This document shows positions 25,183-33,389 of a stretch of DNA of 64,000 nt, in pieces. The stretch is from NCBI RefSeq assembly GCF_014109725.1, contig NZ_CP058554.1, positions 1,984,001 through 2,048,000 of the forward strand. Reading direction: 5' to 3'. The stretch comes from Comamonas piscis. GTDB taxonomy: Bacteria > Pseudomonadota > Gammaproteobacteria > Burkholderiales > Burkholderiaceae_C. Under the pieces are notes generated by a model that was not told the DNA's origin, did no database searches, and saw only the letters and a list, made by a program, of their open reading frames with translations. Each line of letters begins with the position of its first letter. The stretch's first letter is position 1. The translations under genes were made by a program, and so were the position numbers.

Positions 25183-26067
25183 TTACTTGAGCAGACCGGC
25201 GGACTTGGCAGCCGCCTCGGTGCCCGCGTAGTTCTCAGGCTTGGTGGGGATGAACTTGGAGGCGCGCTGCAAATCCATCAGCGCCTTGTGCTCCGGGTTG
25301 GCCGGGTCCAGTGCCAGGAAGGCATCGGTCAGCTTCTTGATGATGGCCGGGTCCAGGTCGCCGCGCACCGTCCAGTTGTAGTCAAAGTAGGTGGGGGTGG
25401 TGGCAAACACGCGCACCTTGCTGGGGTCCACCTTCTTGGTTTCGACCAGCTTGTCCCATACCGACGTATTGAGCACGCCGGCCTCGGCCTTGCCAGCGGC
25501 CACAAAGGCGACCGTGGCATCATGCGCGCCCGAGTAGGCGACGGTCTTGAAATCCTTCTCAGGGTTCAGACCGTCTTGCAGCAGAAAGTAGCGCGGCATC
25601 AGACTGCCCGAGGTGGACGAGGGCGCACCAAACGCAAAGGTCTTGCCCTTCAGGTCCGCCAGGGTCTGGATGCTGGGGTCGGCCGTGATGAACTTGCTGG
25701 TGAACACCGCATCCTCGGCGCGCTGCACGATCGGGATGGCCGTGCCATTGGTGCGGATCTTTGCCTGCACATAGGTAAAGCCGCCCAGCCAGGCCAGGTC
25801 CAGCTTCTTGGTGGCCAGGGATTCCACCACCGCCGCATAGTCGGTCACGGGCGTGAACACCTCCTTCATGCCCGTTGCCTGCGACAGGTACTCGCCCAGC
25901 GGCTTGAACTTGCGCTGCAGCTCCGTCGGTGCCTCGTCGGGGATAGCCGATACACGCAGCACCGCAGGGGTGTCGGCGTGGGCGCTGAAGCTTGTCAGGC
26001 TGGAGAGGGTCAACGCGGCCAGCGAAAGGCCGCGCAGCGCCGAGCGGCGAGCGGTAGAGTGGGTCAT
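25183..26067 (-). CDS. phnD: PhnD-type periplasmic binding protein (phosphonate or putative selenate subgroup)
   Basis: 294 residues with a long signal peptide (twin-Arg-like STARRSALRGLSLAALTL, cleavage near SFSAHADTP). RVSAIPDEAPTELQRKFKPL, TPVTDYAAVVESLATKKLDL, AWLGGFTYVQAKIR and SKFITADPSIQTLADLKGKT give the PhnD fold. The IPDE-PTEL-RKF-PL pattern is the one I associate with the binding proteins annotated as putative selenate ABC receptors, but phosphonate or phosphite remain possible. The start at 26067 has GGAAG 6 bases upstream. It is the first gene of phnD-phnC-phnE-PepSY. A LysR gene lies upstream on the same strand. Confidence 0.86.
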   Translation of the reverse strand: MTHSTARRSALRGLSLAALTLSSLTSFSAHADTPAVLRVSAIPDEAPTELQRKFKPLGEYLSQATGMKEVFTPVTDYAAVVESLATKKLDLAWLGGFTYVQAKIRTNGTAIPIVQRAEDAVFTSKFITADPSIQTLADLKGKTFAFGAPSSTSGSLMPRYFLLQDGLNPEKDFKTVAYSGAHDATVAFVAAGKAEAGVLNTSVWDKLVETKKVDPSKVRVFATTPTYFDYNWTVRGDLDPAIIKKLTDAFLALDPANPEHKALMDLQRASKFIPTKPENYAGTEAAAKSAGLLK

Positions 26068-26301
26068 AGAGCTTCCGTTCGTTAATCCACCGCCGTCCGG
26101 ATAACACGGCGGTTTAGTAGGCTGCGCGAGTTGCGCGCAGCGATAAGGACCAAGGCAGTACACCGACCACCAAGGGAGGATTCTTGCTTATTTGACAAAA
26201 CCACCGCTGCCCCTCACGTTCTTTTGGCACAACAGAGGGGTGTGAGTGCCCCCTCATCTGGCCCACGATGGCCTGCAACTGGTCCTTGGCGCGGTCGGTG
26301 A

Positions 26302-27204
26302 TTAGCCCAGCGCCAGCGGCGCAAAGTGGGCCTGCAGCGCCGCCAGCGCCAGCCGCACCCGCGCCGGCAGCGCCTGGCGCCCAGGGGTGAGGGCGGAGAT
26401 GCTGAGGCTGCCGCAGTCCCAGTCAGGCAGCAGGCGCAGCAGCTGGCCGCTGCGCACCTGGTCGGCCACTTCGAGCGAGAACAGCCGCGCAACGCCCAGC
26501 CCCTCGGTACACAGCTGCTGCAGCGCATATTGCTGGTTGCTGATGATGCGCGGCGTGGTGTGCAGCACCACTAGCTCGCCACTGTGGCGGTGCTGCAGCT
26601 CCATGCGGGCGCTGGTGGATTTACCGATATTGCGTGCCATCCAGGGCCAGCTCTGCAGGGCCTGCGGGTTTTGCGGCGCCGGTCTGCCTTGTGCCAGCGC
26701 GGGGGCGGCGCATATCCACCACGGCAAGGTGCCCAGCGGGCGGGCCACCCAGCTGGAATCGGGCAACCCACCCAGGCGAATGGCGATATCCACCCGCTCT
26801 GCCACCAGATCCTGGTGGGAATCATCGAGCAGCAACTGCAGGCGCAGCTGCGGATGGGCATGCAGCAAGGGCGCCAGCGCCCGGCCCAGCGGCGCGGCCA
26901 GGCCCAGCACTGCGGCGATGCGCAACTCACCCACCGGCTCGTCGCGCTCGGCATCCAGCTCGGCGCGTGCCTGGCGCGCGGCCTGTAGCATCACCGCGCA
27001 TTGCCCATAAAAGCGCTGCCCCGCTTCAGACAGGCTGAGCCTGCGCGTGGTGCGGTGCATCAGCGGCAGCCCCGCCTGGGCCTCCAAGTGGCGGATCTGC
27101 TGGCTGACGGCCGAGGCGCTCAGGCCCAGCAGGCGCGCGGCGGCGCTCATCGAGCCTTGCTCCACCACGGTGGCAAAAATGGCCATGCGCTTGAGGTCTT
27201 CCAT
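26302..27204 (-). CDS. LysR family transcriptional regulator
   Basis: 300 residues. The N-terminal winged helix-turn-helix (MAIFATVVEQGSMSAAARLL, LSASAVSQQIRHLEAQAGLP) is followed by a periplasmic-binding-like effector domain (VGELRIAAVLGLAAPLGRAL, VDIAIRLGGLPDSSWVARPL). It belongs to the CrgA/DhcR-like branch with a short N-terminus. It is divergent from the small NAD(P)-binding protein gene at 27336, with a palindrome between, so that gene is its most probable target. It also lies upstream of the phn-type operon on the same strand, though separated by 234 bases. Confidence 0.9.
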   Translation of the reverse strand: MEDLKRMAIFATVVEQGSMSAAARLLGLSASAVSQQIRHLEAQAGLPLMHRTTRRLSLSEAGQRFYGQCAVMLQAARQARAELDAERDEPVGELRIAAVLGLAAPLGRALAPLLHAHPQLRLQLLLDDSHQDLVAERVDIAIRLGGLPDSSWVARPLGTLPWWICAAPALAQGRPAPQNPQALQSWPWMARNIGKSTSARMELQHRHSGELVVLHTTPRIISNQQYALQQLCTEGLGVARLFSLEVADQVRSGQLLRLLPDWDCGSLSISALTPGRQALPARVRLALAALQAHFAPLALG

Positions 27205-27215
27205 GCGGCGATTAT

Positions 27216-27228
27216 GAAGCTCAGCTTC
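27216..27228. promoter_or_regulatory. Probable LysR operator between the divergent genes
   Basis: GAAGCT-C-AGCTTC is a perfect 6-bp inverted repeat with a one-base centre, 12 bases from the LysR start and about 108 bases from the divergent gene. The dyad symmetry and place between a LysR gene and its divergent neighbour fit an autoregulatory site. The LysR T-N11-A pattern is present loosely. Confidence 0.5.
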
Positions 27229-27335
27229 AAAGAGTTGCTTCTAATTGGTGGATTATCAATTCTCCTCTTCGGGAATACGATGCAGTCATGGTGTGGCAGA
27301 GGTCTGCCCGCCTTTGTCCATGCGAAGGAAATACG

Positions 27336-27995
27336 ATGAAAGTCACCCTTATTGGCGCTACCGGTTTTGTCGGCGCGGCCTTGCTTGATGAACTGCTGCA
27401 ACGCGGCCATGACGTCGTCGCCGTGGTACGCGACCCCGCCAAGCTGGCGCCCCGCGCCCATCTGCAAGTGCTGCAAGGCGATGTGATGGATGCGGCCGTG
27501 GTGGAGAAGGCCGCAGCAGGTAGCGATGCGGTGCTGTCGGCCTACAACGCGGGCTGGACCAACCCCCACATTTACGAGGATTTCCTCAAGGGCTCGCGCG
27601 CCATCGTGGCCGGCACCCGCGCAGCCGGTGTGCCGCGTTACCTGGTAGTCGGCGGCGCGGGCAGTCTGTTTGTGAATGGCCAGCAGCTGGTGGATTCGCC
27701 GGACTTCCCCGCTGCCATCAAGCCCGGTGCCAGTGCGGCCCGCGATATGTTCACGGAGCTGCAAAAGGAGGCCGTGCTGGACTGGAGCTTGCTGAGCCCG
27801 CCCGTAGGCTTCCATGGCGGATCGGCCGCGCAAAGCCAAGGCCGCACTGGCAACTACCGTACCGGCAAGGACGAGCCGCTGTGGCAGGCCGATGGCAGCG
27901 CTGGCGATATCTCGGCGGCTGATCTGGCAGTGGCGCTGGTCGATGCGCTGGAGCAGCATCTGCACAGCAAGGCCCGTTTCACCGTGGCCTACTAA
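27336..27995 (+). CDS. NAD(P)H-binding Rossmann protein (YwnB/NmrA-like)
   Basis: 219 residues. MKVTLIGATGFVGAALLDEL is a GxxGxxG nucleotide-binding start; VVAVVRDPAKL follows the second strand. VPRYLVVGGAGSLFV and LDWSLLSPPVGFHGG are typical of small atypical SDR proteins of the NAD(P)H-binding (PF13460) family, which often act as quinone or flavin-related reductases or redox sensors. The ATG at 27336 has AAGGA 7 bases before it. It is divergent from and probably controlled by the LysR gene. The substrate is unknown. Confidence 0.85.
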   Translation: MKVTLIGATGFVGAALLDELLQRGHDVVAVVRDPAKLAPRAHLQVLQGDVMDAAVVEKAAAGSDAVLSAYNAGWTNPHIYEDFLKGSRAIVAGTRAAGVPRYLVVGGAGSLFVNGQQLVDSPDFPAAIKPGASAARDMFTELQKEAVLDWSLLSPPVGFHGGSAAQSQGRTGNYRTGKDEPLWQADGSAGDISAADLAVALVDALEQHLHSKARFTVAY

Positions 27996-28010
27996 AGACA
28001 GGTTGCAGGT

Positions 28011-28808
28011 CTAGTCGGCCTGCGCCAAAAACGCCTGCACAAGGCCGAGCACCTGCTCGGCCATTTCGCGGTGCGGCATATGGTGGGCGCCGGCTATTAT
28101 CTCGGCCTGGCCGCCGGCACCCGCCTGGCGGGCGATGCGCTCAGGGTGCGCGGTGCTGCCGTATTCATCCAGCTCGCCATGGATGGCGAGCAGGGGGCAT
28201 TGCAAGCGGGGCAGCCAGGCATCCACCGTCCAGTCGGCAAACGCGGGGCTGAGCCAGGTCTCCGTCCAAGCATCTACCACCCAACGCGCTTTGCTGCCGT
28301 GGTACTTGGCCAGGCGCTCCAGCTGCGCAGCGTCCTGGAACAGGGCCCGGGCCTCGACAATGCCCGCCCATGTGCGGTCTTCGACAAAGGCCTGGGCGGC
28401 GATGGTCACCAGCGCCGTACAGTCCTGGCCCGCACCGGCCGCAATAGCAATACCCATGCCGCCACCCACGCTGTGGCCAAGCAATGCAAAGCGCTCCAGG
28501 CCCAGATGTTCGCGTACGACCGGAAAATAGATCTCCGCCTCTTCGCCGACAAACTGCGGCGACAGAGAATCTGTACGCGCATCCGATTGGCCAAAGCCCA
28601 GCCGGTCATAGGCAACCACCTGCCGGCCTGTGGCCTGGGCCAGTTGAGCCGGAAAATCGCGCCACAGCGCGACGGAACCCAAGGAGTCATGCATAAGCAC
28701 CAGGGGCGCTTTTTGCGGTGCAGCGGGGGTCCAGGTTTTGGCATACAGCCGGCCCTGTTGGGGCAGGCTGATCCAGTGTTCTTGGGCGATGGGCGGGGTG
28801 TCGGTCAT
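28011..28808 (-). CDS. Alpha/beta-fold hydrolase
   Basis: 265 residues. The nucleophile elbow is LLGHSVGGGMG (Ser113). The oxyanion region is VLMHDSLGSVALWRDFP. The acid is likely the Asp in IHGELDEYG, and the His is in AGAHHMPHREM. The order Ser-Asp-His and the length fit classical esterase/lipase-like or dehalogenase-like hydrolases. VVAYDRLGFGQSDAR is the usual segment before the cap. The natural substrate is unknown. It is convergent with the NAD(P)-binding gene (15 bases between stops). Confidence 0.85.
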   Translation of the reverse strand: MTDTPPIAQEHWISLPQQGRLYAKTWTPAAPQKAPLVLMHDSLGSVALWRDFPAQLAQATGRQVVAYDRLGFGQSDARTDSLSPQFVGEEAEIYFPVVREHLGLERFALLGHSVGGGMGIAIAAGAGQDCTALVTIAAQAFVEDRTWAGIVEARALFQDAAQLERLAKYHGSKARWVVDAWTETWLSPAFADWTVDAWLPRLQCPLLAIHGELDEYGSTAHPERIARQAGAGGQAEIIAGAHHMPHREMAEQVLGLVQAFLAQAD

Positions 28809-28858
28809 GGTCTCGGCGGCGAGGGAAATGACCGCATCTTAGAGGCGCCCGGCGATGT

Positions 28859-30394
28859 TTAGCTGCCCGCCGGAGACACCACAAAGTTCATCCGCATCTG
28901 CGCATGCGCCGGGTCGGTCCAGCGGTAGGGCAGCTCGGCCTGTTGCACCTGCAGCATCGCATCGACCGGCCAGGCGGCCCACCACCAGGCATCGGGGGCC
29001 GGATCTTCGGTGGAGATTTGCAGCCAAGGCAGGTGCTGCTTGCGCGCACTTTCTGCGGCCTGCCAAGCACAATCCATGTGGAAGCCCGGCTCATCCGCAT
29101 CGCAGACCACGATCTGCGCCTGCGGAAACAAAATGCGCATGACGCCGCCGGTGGTGTGGTGCTCGGCCAGCACCATGCCCTGGCCTTGGTAGCCGGCCTG
29201 GCGCAAGGTGTTGGCAATCAGGTCCAGCTGCCAGTTGAGGCGGTCACCCTTGCCCCGCTTGGCATCGCGCAGCGGCGCCAGCAAGGCCAGAGACCACACC
29301 AGTACCAGCATGCCCAGGCAGGCCAGCAGATAGCGTTTTCGGCTTTTGGCGGACTGCGCAATCGCCGGCCAGCGGGCCAGCATGTAGAGCGGAAAAACCA
29401 GCAGCAGCGGCTGGATCCAGCGGCCATCGAACTTGGCGGCGCCCGCGAAGGCCATCAGCGCGAGCGAGCCCGCTACTAGTGCCATATAGCGTCCCAGTAG
29501 CGGCACCAGCCAGTCGGGTGTGGTGTTGCGATTCGGGGCGATGTCGGTTTCAGTGGTGACTTGCTGCCAAAAACGCCCGCTGGACAAGCGGGCCATCAGC
29601 AGCCAGGGCAGCACGGCCAGCAGCAGGAAAGCGAGCAGATCGCGCAGGCCCATCAGCAAGCCGCTGAGGTAGGAGCTGGTCTCTGCCGGGTGCAGTTTGT
29701 CCAAGGTGGCACCGCTGGCCGCCTGCCAGTGGTCCAGCACCCACCAGGCATGCGGGGCCACGAGCGCGATGCTGATCAACGGGGTCAGCCACCAGCCGCG
29801 CGATAGCAGGGACCGGCGGGTGTTGGCGATGCTCAGGCAGGCCAGCAGCAGGGTGACCGCCACCAGCAAATAGCTGTACTTGGACAGCATGCCCCATGCC
29901 ACGGCCAAGCCCAGGTAGACAAAGCCCAGCGGGCGGGGCTGGCGCAGCTGACGCAGCAGCAACCACCAGGTGGCGCAGATCGCGCAGGTCAGCATCACCG
30001 TATGGGTTTGGTCGCGCAGCAGTTGCCAGGCCATGCCTGGCAACCAGGCCATACCGGCAGCGGCCAGCCAGGCTTGGCGAGCCGGCAGCACTTGGTGCGC
30101 GGCCAGCAGCATAAACACAAAGCTCAGCGCAACCAGGCTGTTTTTAAGCAGCACCACCGCGAAGGTGCTGGGCCCCAGCACCAGGCCCAGTGCCCACTGC
30201 AGCCAGGTATAGAGCGGCGGCTGCGGGCCGTAACCCAGCGCCAGTTGCTGCGACCAGACCAGCTGCTCGTTTTGGTCCCAGGACACCCCGTGCGAAGCCA
30301 GCAGGCGGCTGGCCATGACCAGTACAAACAATGCGGCAATCCAGCGCAGTGCTTGGCGGTCAAGGGCAGGGGGCGAGGGTGAAGGCGGGGTCAT
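28859..30394 (-). CDS. Family 39-type membrane glycosyltransferase (PMT/ArnT-like)
   Basis: 511 residues with about ten membrane helices and a soluble C-terminal part. The first extracytoplasmic loop has WDQNEQLVWSQQLALGYGP followed by QPPLYTW. This matches the GT39 pattern in which an Asp/Glu near the start of loop 1 is catalytic and the sugar comes from a polyprenyl-phosphate donor. Such enzymes decorate lipid A, glycans or proteins outside the inner membrane; the acceptor is unknown. The C-terminal domain after about residue 400 (GYQGQGMVLAEHHTTGGVMR) is soluble and periplasmic. It lies between hydrolase and deaminase genes with no sugar cluster. Confidence 0.82.
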   Translation of the reverse strand: MTPPSPSPPALDRQALRWIAALFVLVMASRLLASHGVSWDQNEQLVWSQQLALGYGPQPPLYTWLQWALGLVLGPSTFAVVLLKNSLVALSFVFMLLAAHQVLPARQAWLAAAGMAWLPGMAWQLLRDQTHTVMLTCAICATWWLLLRQLRQPRPLGFVYLGLAVAWGMLSKYSYLLVAVTLLLACLSIANTRRSLLSRGWWLTPLISIALVAPHAWWVLDHWQAASGATLDKLHPAETSSYLSGLLMGLRDLLAFLLLAVLPWLLMARLSSGRFWQQVTTETDIAPNRNTTPDWLVPLLGRYMALVAGSLALMAFAGAAKFDGRWIQPLLLVFPLYMLARWPAIAQSAKSRKRYLLACLGMLVLVWSLALLAPLRDAKRGKGDRLNWQLDLIANTLRQAGYQGQGMVLAEHHTTGGVMRILFPQAQIVVCDADEPGFHMDCAWQAAESARKQHLPWLQISTEDPAPDAWWWAAWPVDAMLQVQQAELPYRWTDPAHAQMRMNFVVSPAGS

Positions 30395-30494
30395 GCAGAG
30401 GAAGAGAAGGACGGCGTGGCCGCCAAAAAAACTGCCCGATCATAAGGGGCAGACGTAAAGCCGATGCAAATGGGCGCGAGATGTGAGACGCGTT

Positions 30495-30980
30495 TTAGCC
30501 CGCGCTGGGCCAGGGCGCATCGCCATAAAGCTGCGCTGCGCTGATGCCCAAGTCCAGCCGCTGGATGGGCAGCGGCGGCGGTTGCAGCTGCAAACCCAGG
30601 CGCTGGTAGACGCCTTCGCTCGACAGCCCATAGGGCGCTGCATCGGCATTGTCAAACGCAAAAAACACCTGCTTGGCCTGGCCCGCCACAATCGCCGCCA
30701 GGCACATGGGGCAGGGGTGGCCGGAGGCATAGACCGTCAGCCCCTGCAGATGCGGCAGCTGGCGCTGGTGGCAGCAGTCGCGGATGGCCTCCATCTCGGC
30801 ATGGCCCGTCATATCCTGCGTCTGGCTGATGGTGTTGACGCCCCGGCCCAGGATGCGGCCCGCATCATCGGCAATCGCTGCGGCAAAGGGACGGCCTTGC
30901 TGCTGATGGCGGTTGCGGTGGGCGTTGTTGAGCACCTCAAGCAGGATGGCGGTGTGCTGGGCTTGCAGGGTGTCGGTCAT
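30495..30980 (-). CDS. Nucleoside/cytidine-type deaminase
   Basis: 161 residues of the CDA superfamily. The zinc site is GHAEMEAIR (His and catalytic Glu) plus HPCPMCLAAI (the two Cys ligands), giving the HAE...PCxxC motif. This spacing fits guanine deaminase/tRNA-adenosine-deaminase relatives; substrates may be guanine or modified bases. The ATG at 30980 (MTDTLQAQHTAILLEV) is preferred over 31004. It is divergent from ogt. The exact substrate cannot be read from the sequence. Confidence 0.85.
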   Translation of the reverse strand: MTDTLQAQHTAILLEVLNNAHRNRHQQQGRPFAAAIADDAGRILGRGVNTISQTQDMTGHAEMEAIRDCCHQRQLPHLQGLTVYASGHPCPMCLAAIVAGQAKQVFFAFDNADAAPYGLSSEGVYQRLGLQLQPPPLPIQRLDLGISAAQLYGDAPWPSAG

Positions 30981-31111
30981 CGATAGCTTCTTATGGGTGA
31001 ACACGGGGTCGATTGTCCGGTCAGCCCGGTTGCCACTGCGAGGTTGGCGCCAAAGGCTGACAGTGGCACTGCGGCTTGCGGGGTCTGCATCGCGGGGGCA
31101 AGATGCGGGGC

Positions 31112-31849
31112 ATGAACACCGAGCCGCTTTCTCCTCGCTCCCCGCCCAGCGATGCCTGGGATGCTGCGCAAACGGGCCATGCCTTGTTCCGCACCCGCCT
31201 GGGTGTTTGCGGCATTGCTTGGGGTGCGCATGCGGTTGTCGCGCTGCGGCTGCCCGAGCCCAGCCTGGAGGCTACACAGATGCGTGTGTTGGAGCATGCC
31301 CGCCAGCGCCGCGAAGGGCTGTGGCGACAGGCCCAGGCACCCGGTGATCTGAGTGACCAGGCATTGCAGGCAGTGGCCGGCGTGCAGTGGCTGCTGGCCG
31401 GGCGCCAGGAGACTAGTGAACCAGAAGGCAGCGCGCGCTGGCCGGATGCACCTGCCCCCGTGCTGGGCGACCTGCGCAGCCTGCTGACCTTGAACCGCTG
31501 GTCTGCACACAGCGGTTTGCCACTGCTCGATGATGTTGTGCTGGACTGGCATGGCGTGCCGGATTTTTCGCGTGCGGTGTACCAGCTGGCGCTGGCCATT
31601 GAGCCGGGGCAGACGCGCAGCTATGGTGAGCTGGCCGACGATTTGGGTGGTAAGGGAATGGCCCGTGCGGTAGGCCAGGCGCTGGGCGCCAACCCCTTTG
31701 CCCCCGTGGTGCCCTGCCACCGCATCTTGGCGGCGCATGGCGCGCGCGGCGGCTTCTCGGCCAATGGTGGCACGCGCACCAAATTGCAAATGCTGGAGTG
31801 GGAGGGCGCAGCGCTGGGCGATGGCATCAGCCTGGGTCTGTTTGACTGA
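31112..31849 (+). CDS. ogt: Methylated-DNA-[protein]-cysteine S-methyltransferase
   Basis: 245 residues, longer than the usual 165-180 because of an N-terminal part of about 150 residues with little similarity. The C-terminal domain shows AIEPGQTRSYGELADDLG, AVGQALGANPFAPVVPCHRI with the acceptor Cys in PCHR, and GGFSANGGTRTKLQML. The protein removes O6-alkyl groups from guanine in a suicidal reaction. The start at 31112 (MNTEPLS) is preferred over 31076. It stands opposite the deaminase gene. Confidence 0.9.
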   Translation: MNTEPLSPRSPPSDAWDAAQTGHALFRTRLGVCGIAWGAHAVVALRLPEPSLEATQMRVLEHARQRREGLWRQAQAPGDLSDQALQAVAGVQWLLAGRQETSEPEGSARWPDAPAPVLGDLRSLLTLNRWSAHSGLPLLDDVVLDWHGVPDFSRAVYQLALAIEPGQTRSYGELADDLGGKGMARAVGQALGANPFAPVVPCHRILAAHGARGGFSANGGTRTKLQMLEWEGAALGDGISLGLFD

Positions 31850-31863
31850 GTCTCTCAAGGGAT

Positions 31864-31889
31864 GAAAAAAGGGCCGCGTCATGGCCCTT
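31864..31889 (-). terminator. Terminator of the glutarate CoA-transferase gene
   Basis: On the minus strand AAGGGCC pairs with GGCCCTT across ATGACGC and is followed by a T run. It lies 28 bases beyond the CoA-transferase stop. Confidence 0.85.
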
Positions 31890-31916
31890 GGTGCATCAAG
31901 GCAATAGCGCCGACCC

Positions 31917-33155
31917 TTAGACCACGCCTTCGCTGTGCAGCTGCGCAATCTGCGCGGGCGAGCGGCCCAGCTCGGCCAGGATCTCGTCGGTGTGCTGGCC
32001 CATCGCGGGCGGTGGACGGCGCACCACCGGCGGCGTAGCGGTCAGCCGCATGGGGCTGGCGACGGTGCTGATGGTACCGATCTGGTCGCCGGCATCACGG
32101 GGAATCTGCACATGCAGGCCGCGCGCAATCACCTGCTCATCGTCAAAGGCCTGGGCGATATTGTTGATGGGGCCGCAGGGGACGGCCTTGTCTTCCAGCA
32201 GCGCAATCCACTCGGCGGTGGTGCGGGTCTTCATCAGCGGGTACATCAGTTCCTGCAAATCCTTGCGGTGGATGATGCGGCCCGAGTTGCGGGTAAAGCG
32301 GGCATCCTGGGCCCAGGCCTCGTTGCCGGTGGCGGCGCAAAAGCGGGCGAACTGGCCGTCGTTGCCAATGGCCAGCAGCACATTGCCGTCCTTGCTGGGG
32401 AAGTCCTGATACGGGCCCACGCTCGGGTGGATATTGCCGGCGCGCTGCGGAATCTCATCGGCATTCAGGTAGCCCACGGCCTGGTTGGCCAGCACGGCCA
32501 TGCCCACGTCCAGCAGGGCCATGTCGATGTGCTGACCTTCGCCGGTCCGGTGGCGGGCCTGCAGTGCGGCCAGGATGGAGCAGCAGGAGTAGATGCCGGT
32601 GAACACATCAGTCACCGCAACCCCCACCTTGAGCGGGCCGCCACCGGGCTCGCCATCGGGGTGGCCGGTGATGCTCATCATGCCGCTCATCGCCTGCACC
32701 ATCAGATCGTAGCCAGCGCGCGGAGCGTAGGGGCCGGTCTGGCCAAAGCCGGTGACCGAACAGTAGATCAGGCGTGGGTTGATTTTGCGCAGGCTTTCAT
32801 AGTCCAGGCCATAGCCTTTAAGGCCGCCCACCTTGAAGTTCTCGACCAAGATGTCGGCCTCTTTGGCTAGCTCAATGATCAGCGCCTGGCCCTGGGGCGA
32901 GGCCATGTCGATGGTGATGCTGCGCTTGTTGCGGTTGCAGCAGGTGTAGTAGCTCGCCTGCTCGGTCTTGGCGCCGTCATCGGTGTGCAGGTAGGGAGGG
33001 CCCCAGTGGCGCGTGTCGTCGCCGGCTTCGGGGCGCTCGACCTTGATCACTTCTGCGCCCAGGTCACCCAGCATCTGCGCACACCAGGGGCCAGCGAGCA
33101 CCCGCGACAGATCCAGTACTTTGATGCCGTCCAGCGGCGCGATGGGTGCGGTCAT
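31917..33155 (-). CDS. gcdG: CaiB/BaiF CoA-transferase, probable succinyl-CoA:glutarate CoA-transferase
   Basis: 412 residues of family III CoA-transferases. MTAPIAPLDGIKVLDLSRVL is followed by LAGPWCAQMLGDLGAEVIKV, then the catalytic-type Asp in GYDLMVQAMSGMMSITG and GQHIDMALLDVG. Position behind glutaryl-CoA dehydrogenase, with a divergent LysR gene on the other side, is the gcdR/gcdHG layout described in Pseudomonas, where the transferase activates glutarate. The start at 33155 is chosen from the family N-terminus. 234 bases separate it from gcdH, with a strong hairpin (33301-33341) in between. Confidence 0.85.
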   Translation of the reverse strand: MTAPIAPLDGIKVLDLSRVLAGPWCAQMLGDLGAEVIKVERPEAGDDTRHWGPPYLHTDDGAKTEQASYYTCCNRNKRSITIDMASPQGQALIIELAKEADILVENFKVGGLKGYGLDYESLRKINPRLIYCSVTGFGQTGPYAPRAGYDLMVQAMSGMMSITGHPDGEPGGGPLKVGVAVTDVFTGIYSCCSILAALQARHRTGEGQHIDMALLDVGMAVLANQAVGYLNADEIPQRAGNIHPSVGPYQDFPSKDGNVLLAIGNDGQFARFCAATGNEAWAQDARFTRNSGRIIHRKDLQELMYPLMKTRTTAEWIALLEDKAVPCGPINNIAQAFDDEQVIARGLHVQIPRDAGDQIGTISTVASPMRLTATPPVVRRPPPAMGQHTDEILAELGRSPAQIAQLHSEGVV

Positions 33156-33300
33156 GGTGTCTCCAAATTTGATAGCTGCCCATGCATGTGCAACAGGCGC
33201 TGCAGCAAGAAATTTCTGCAAAACTCGCCGATGGTACGTGCGGCCTCAGGGCGGCGCCATTCGCATCCGGCAAGGGGGTGGTTAAGCGATCACAAAACAC

Positions 33301-33341
33301 CACAACCCACCCACGCAGCGCCTGCGGTGAAGTGGGTTGTG
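33301..33341 (-). promoter_or_regulatory. Hairpin between gcdH and the CoA-transferase gene
   Basis: CACAACCCAC (33301-33310) pairs with GTGGGTTGTG (33332-33341), with an inner CGCA/TGCG. On the minus strand a moderately T-rich GTGTTTTGTG follows. It could partly end gcdH transcripts or protect the upstream mRNA, giving unequal expression of the two genes. Confidence 0.55.
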
Positions 33342-33389
33342 GGCGGGCATGCAGCAGCGGGCGCTGTATGCCATAGAGCGGTTTGCCTC

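Noticed and set aside
27018..27160. Overlap of the NAD(P)-protein antisense frame with the LysR start
   Set aside because: The antisense frame of about 270 codons has no domain; the LysR helix-turn-helix is clear.
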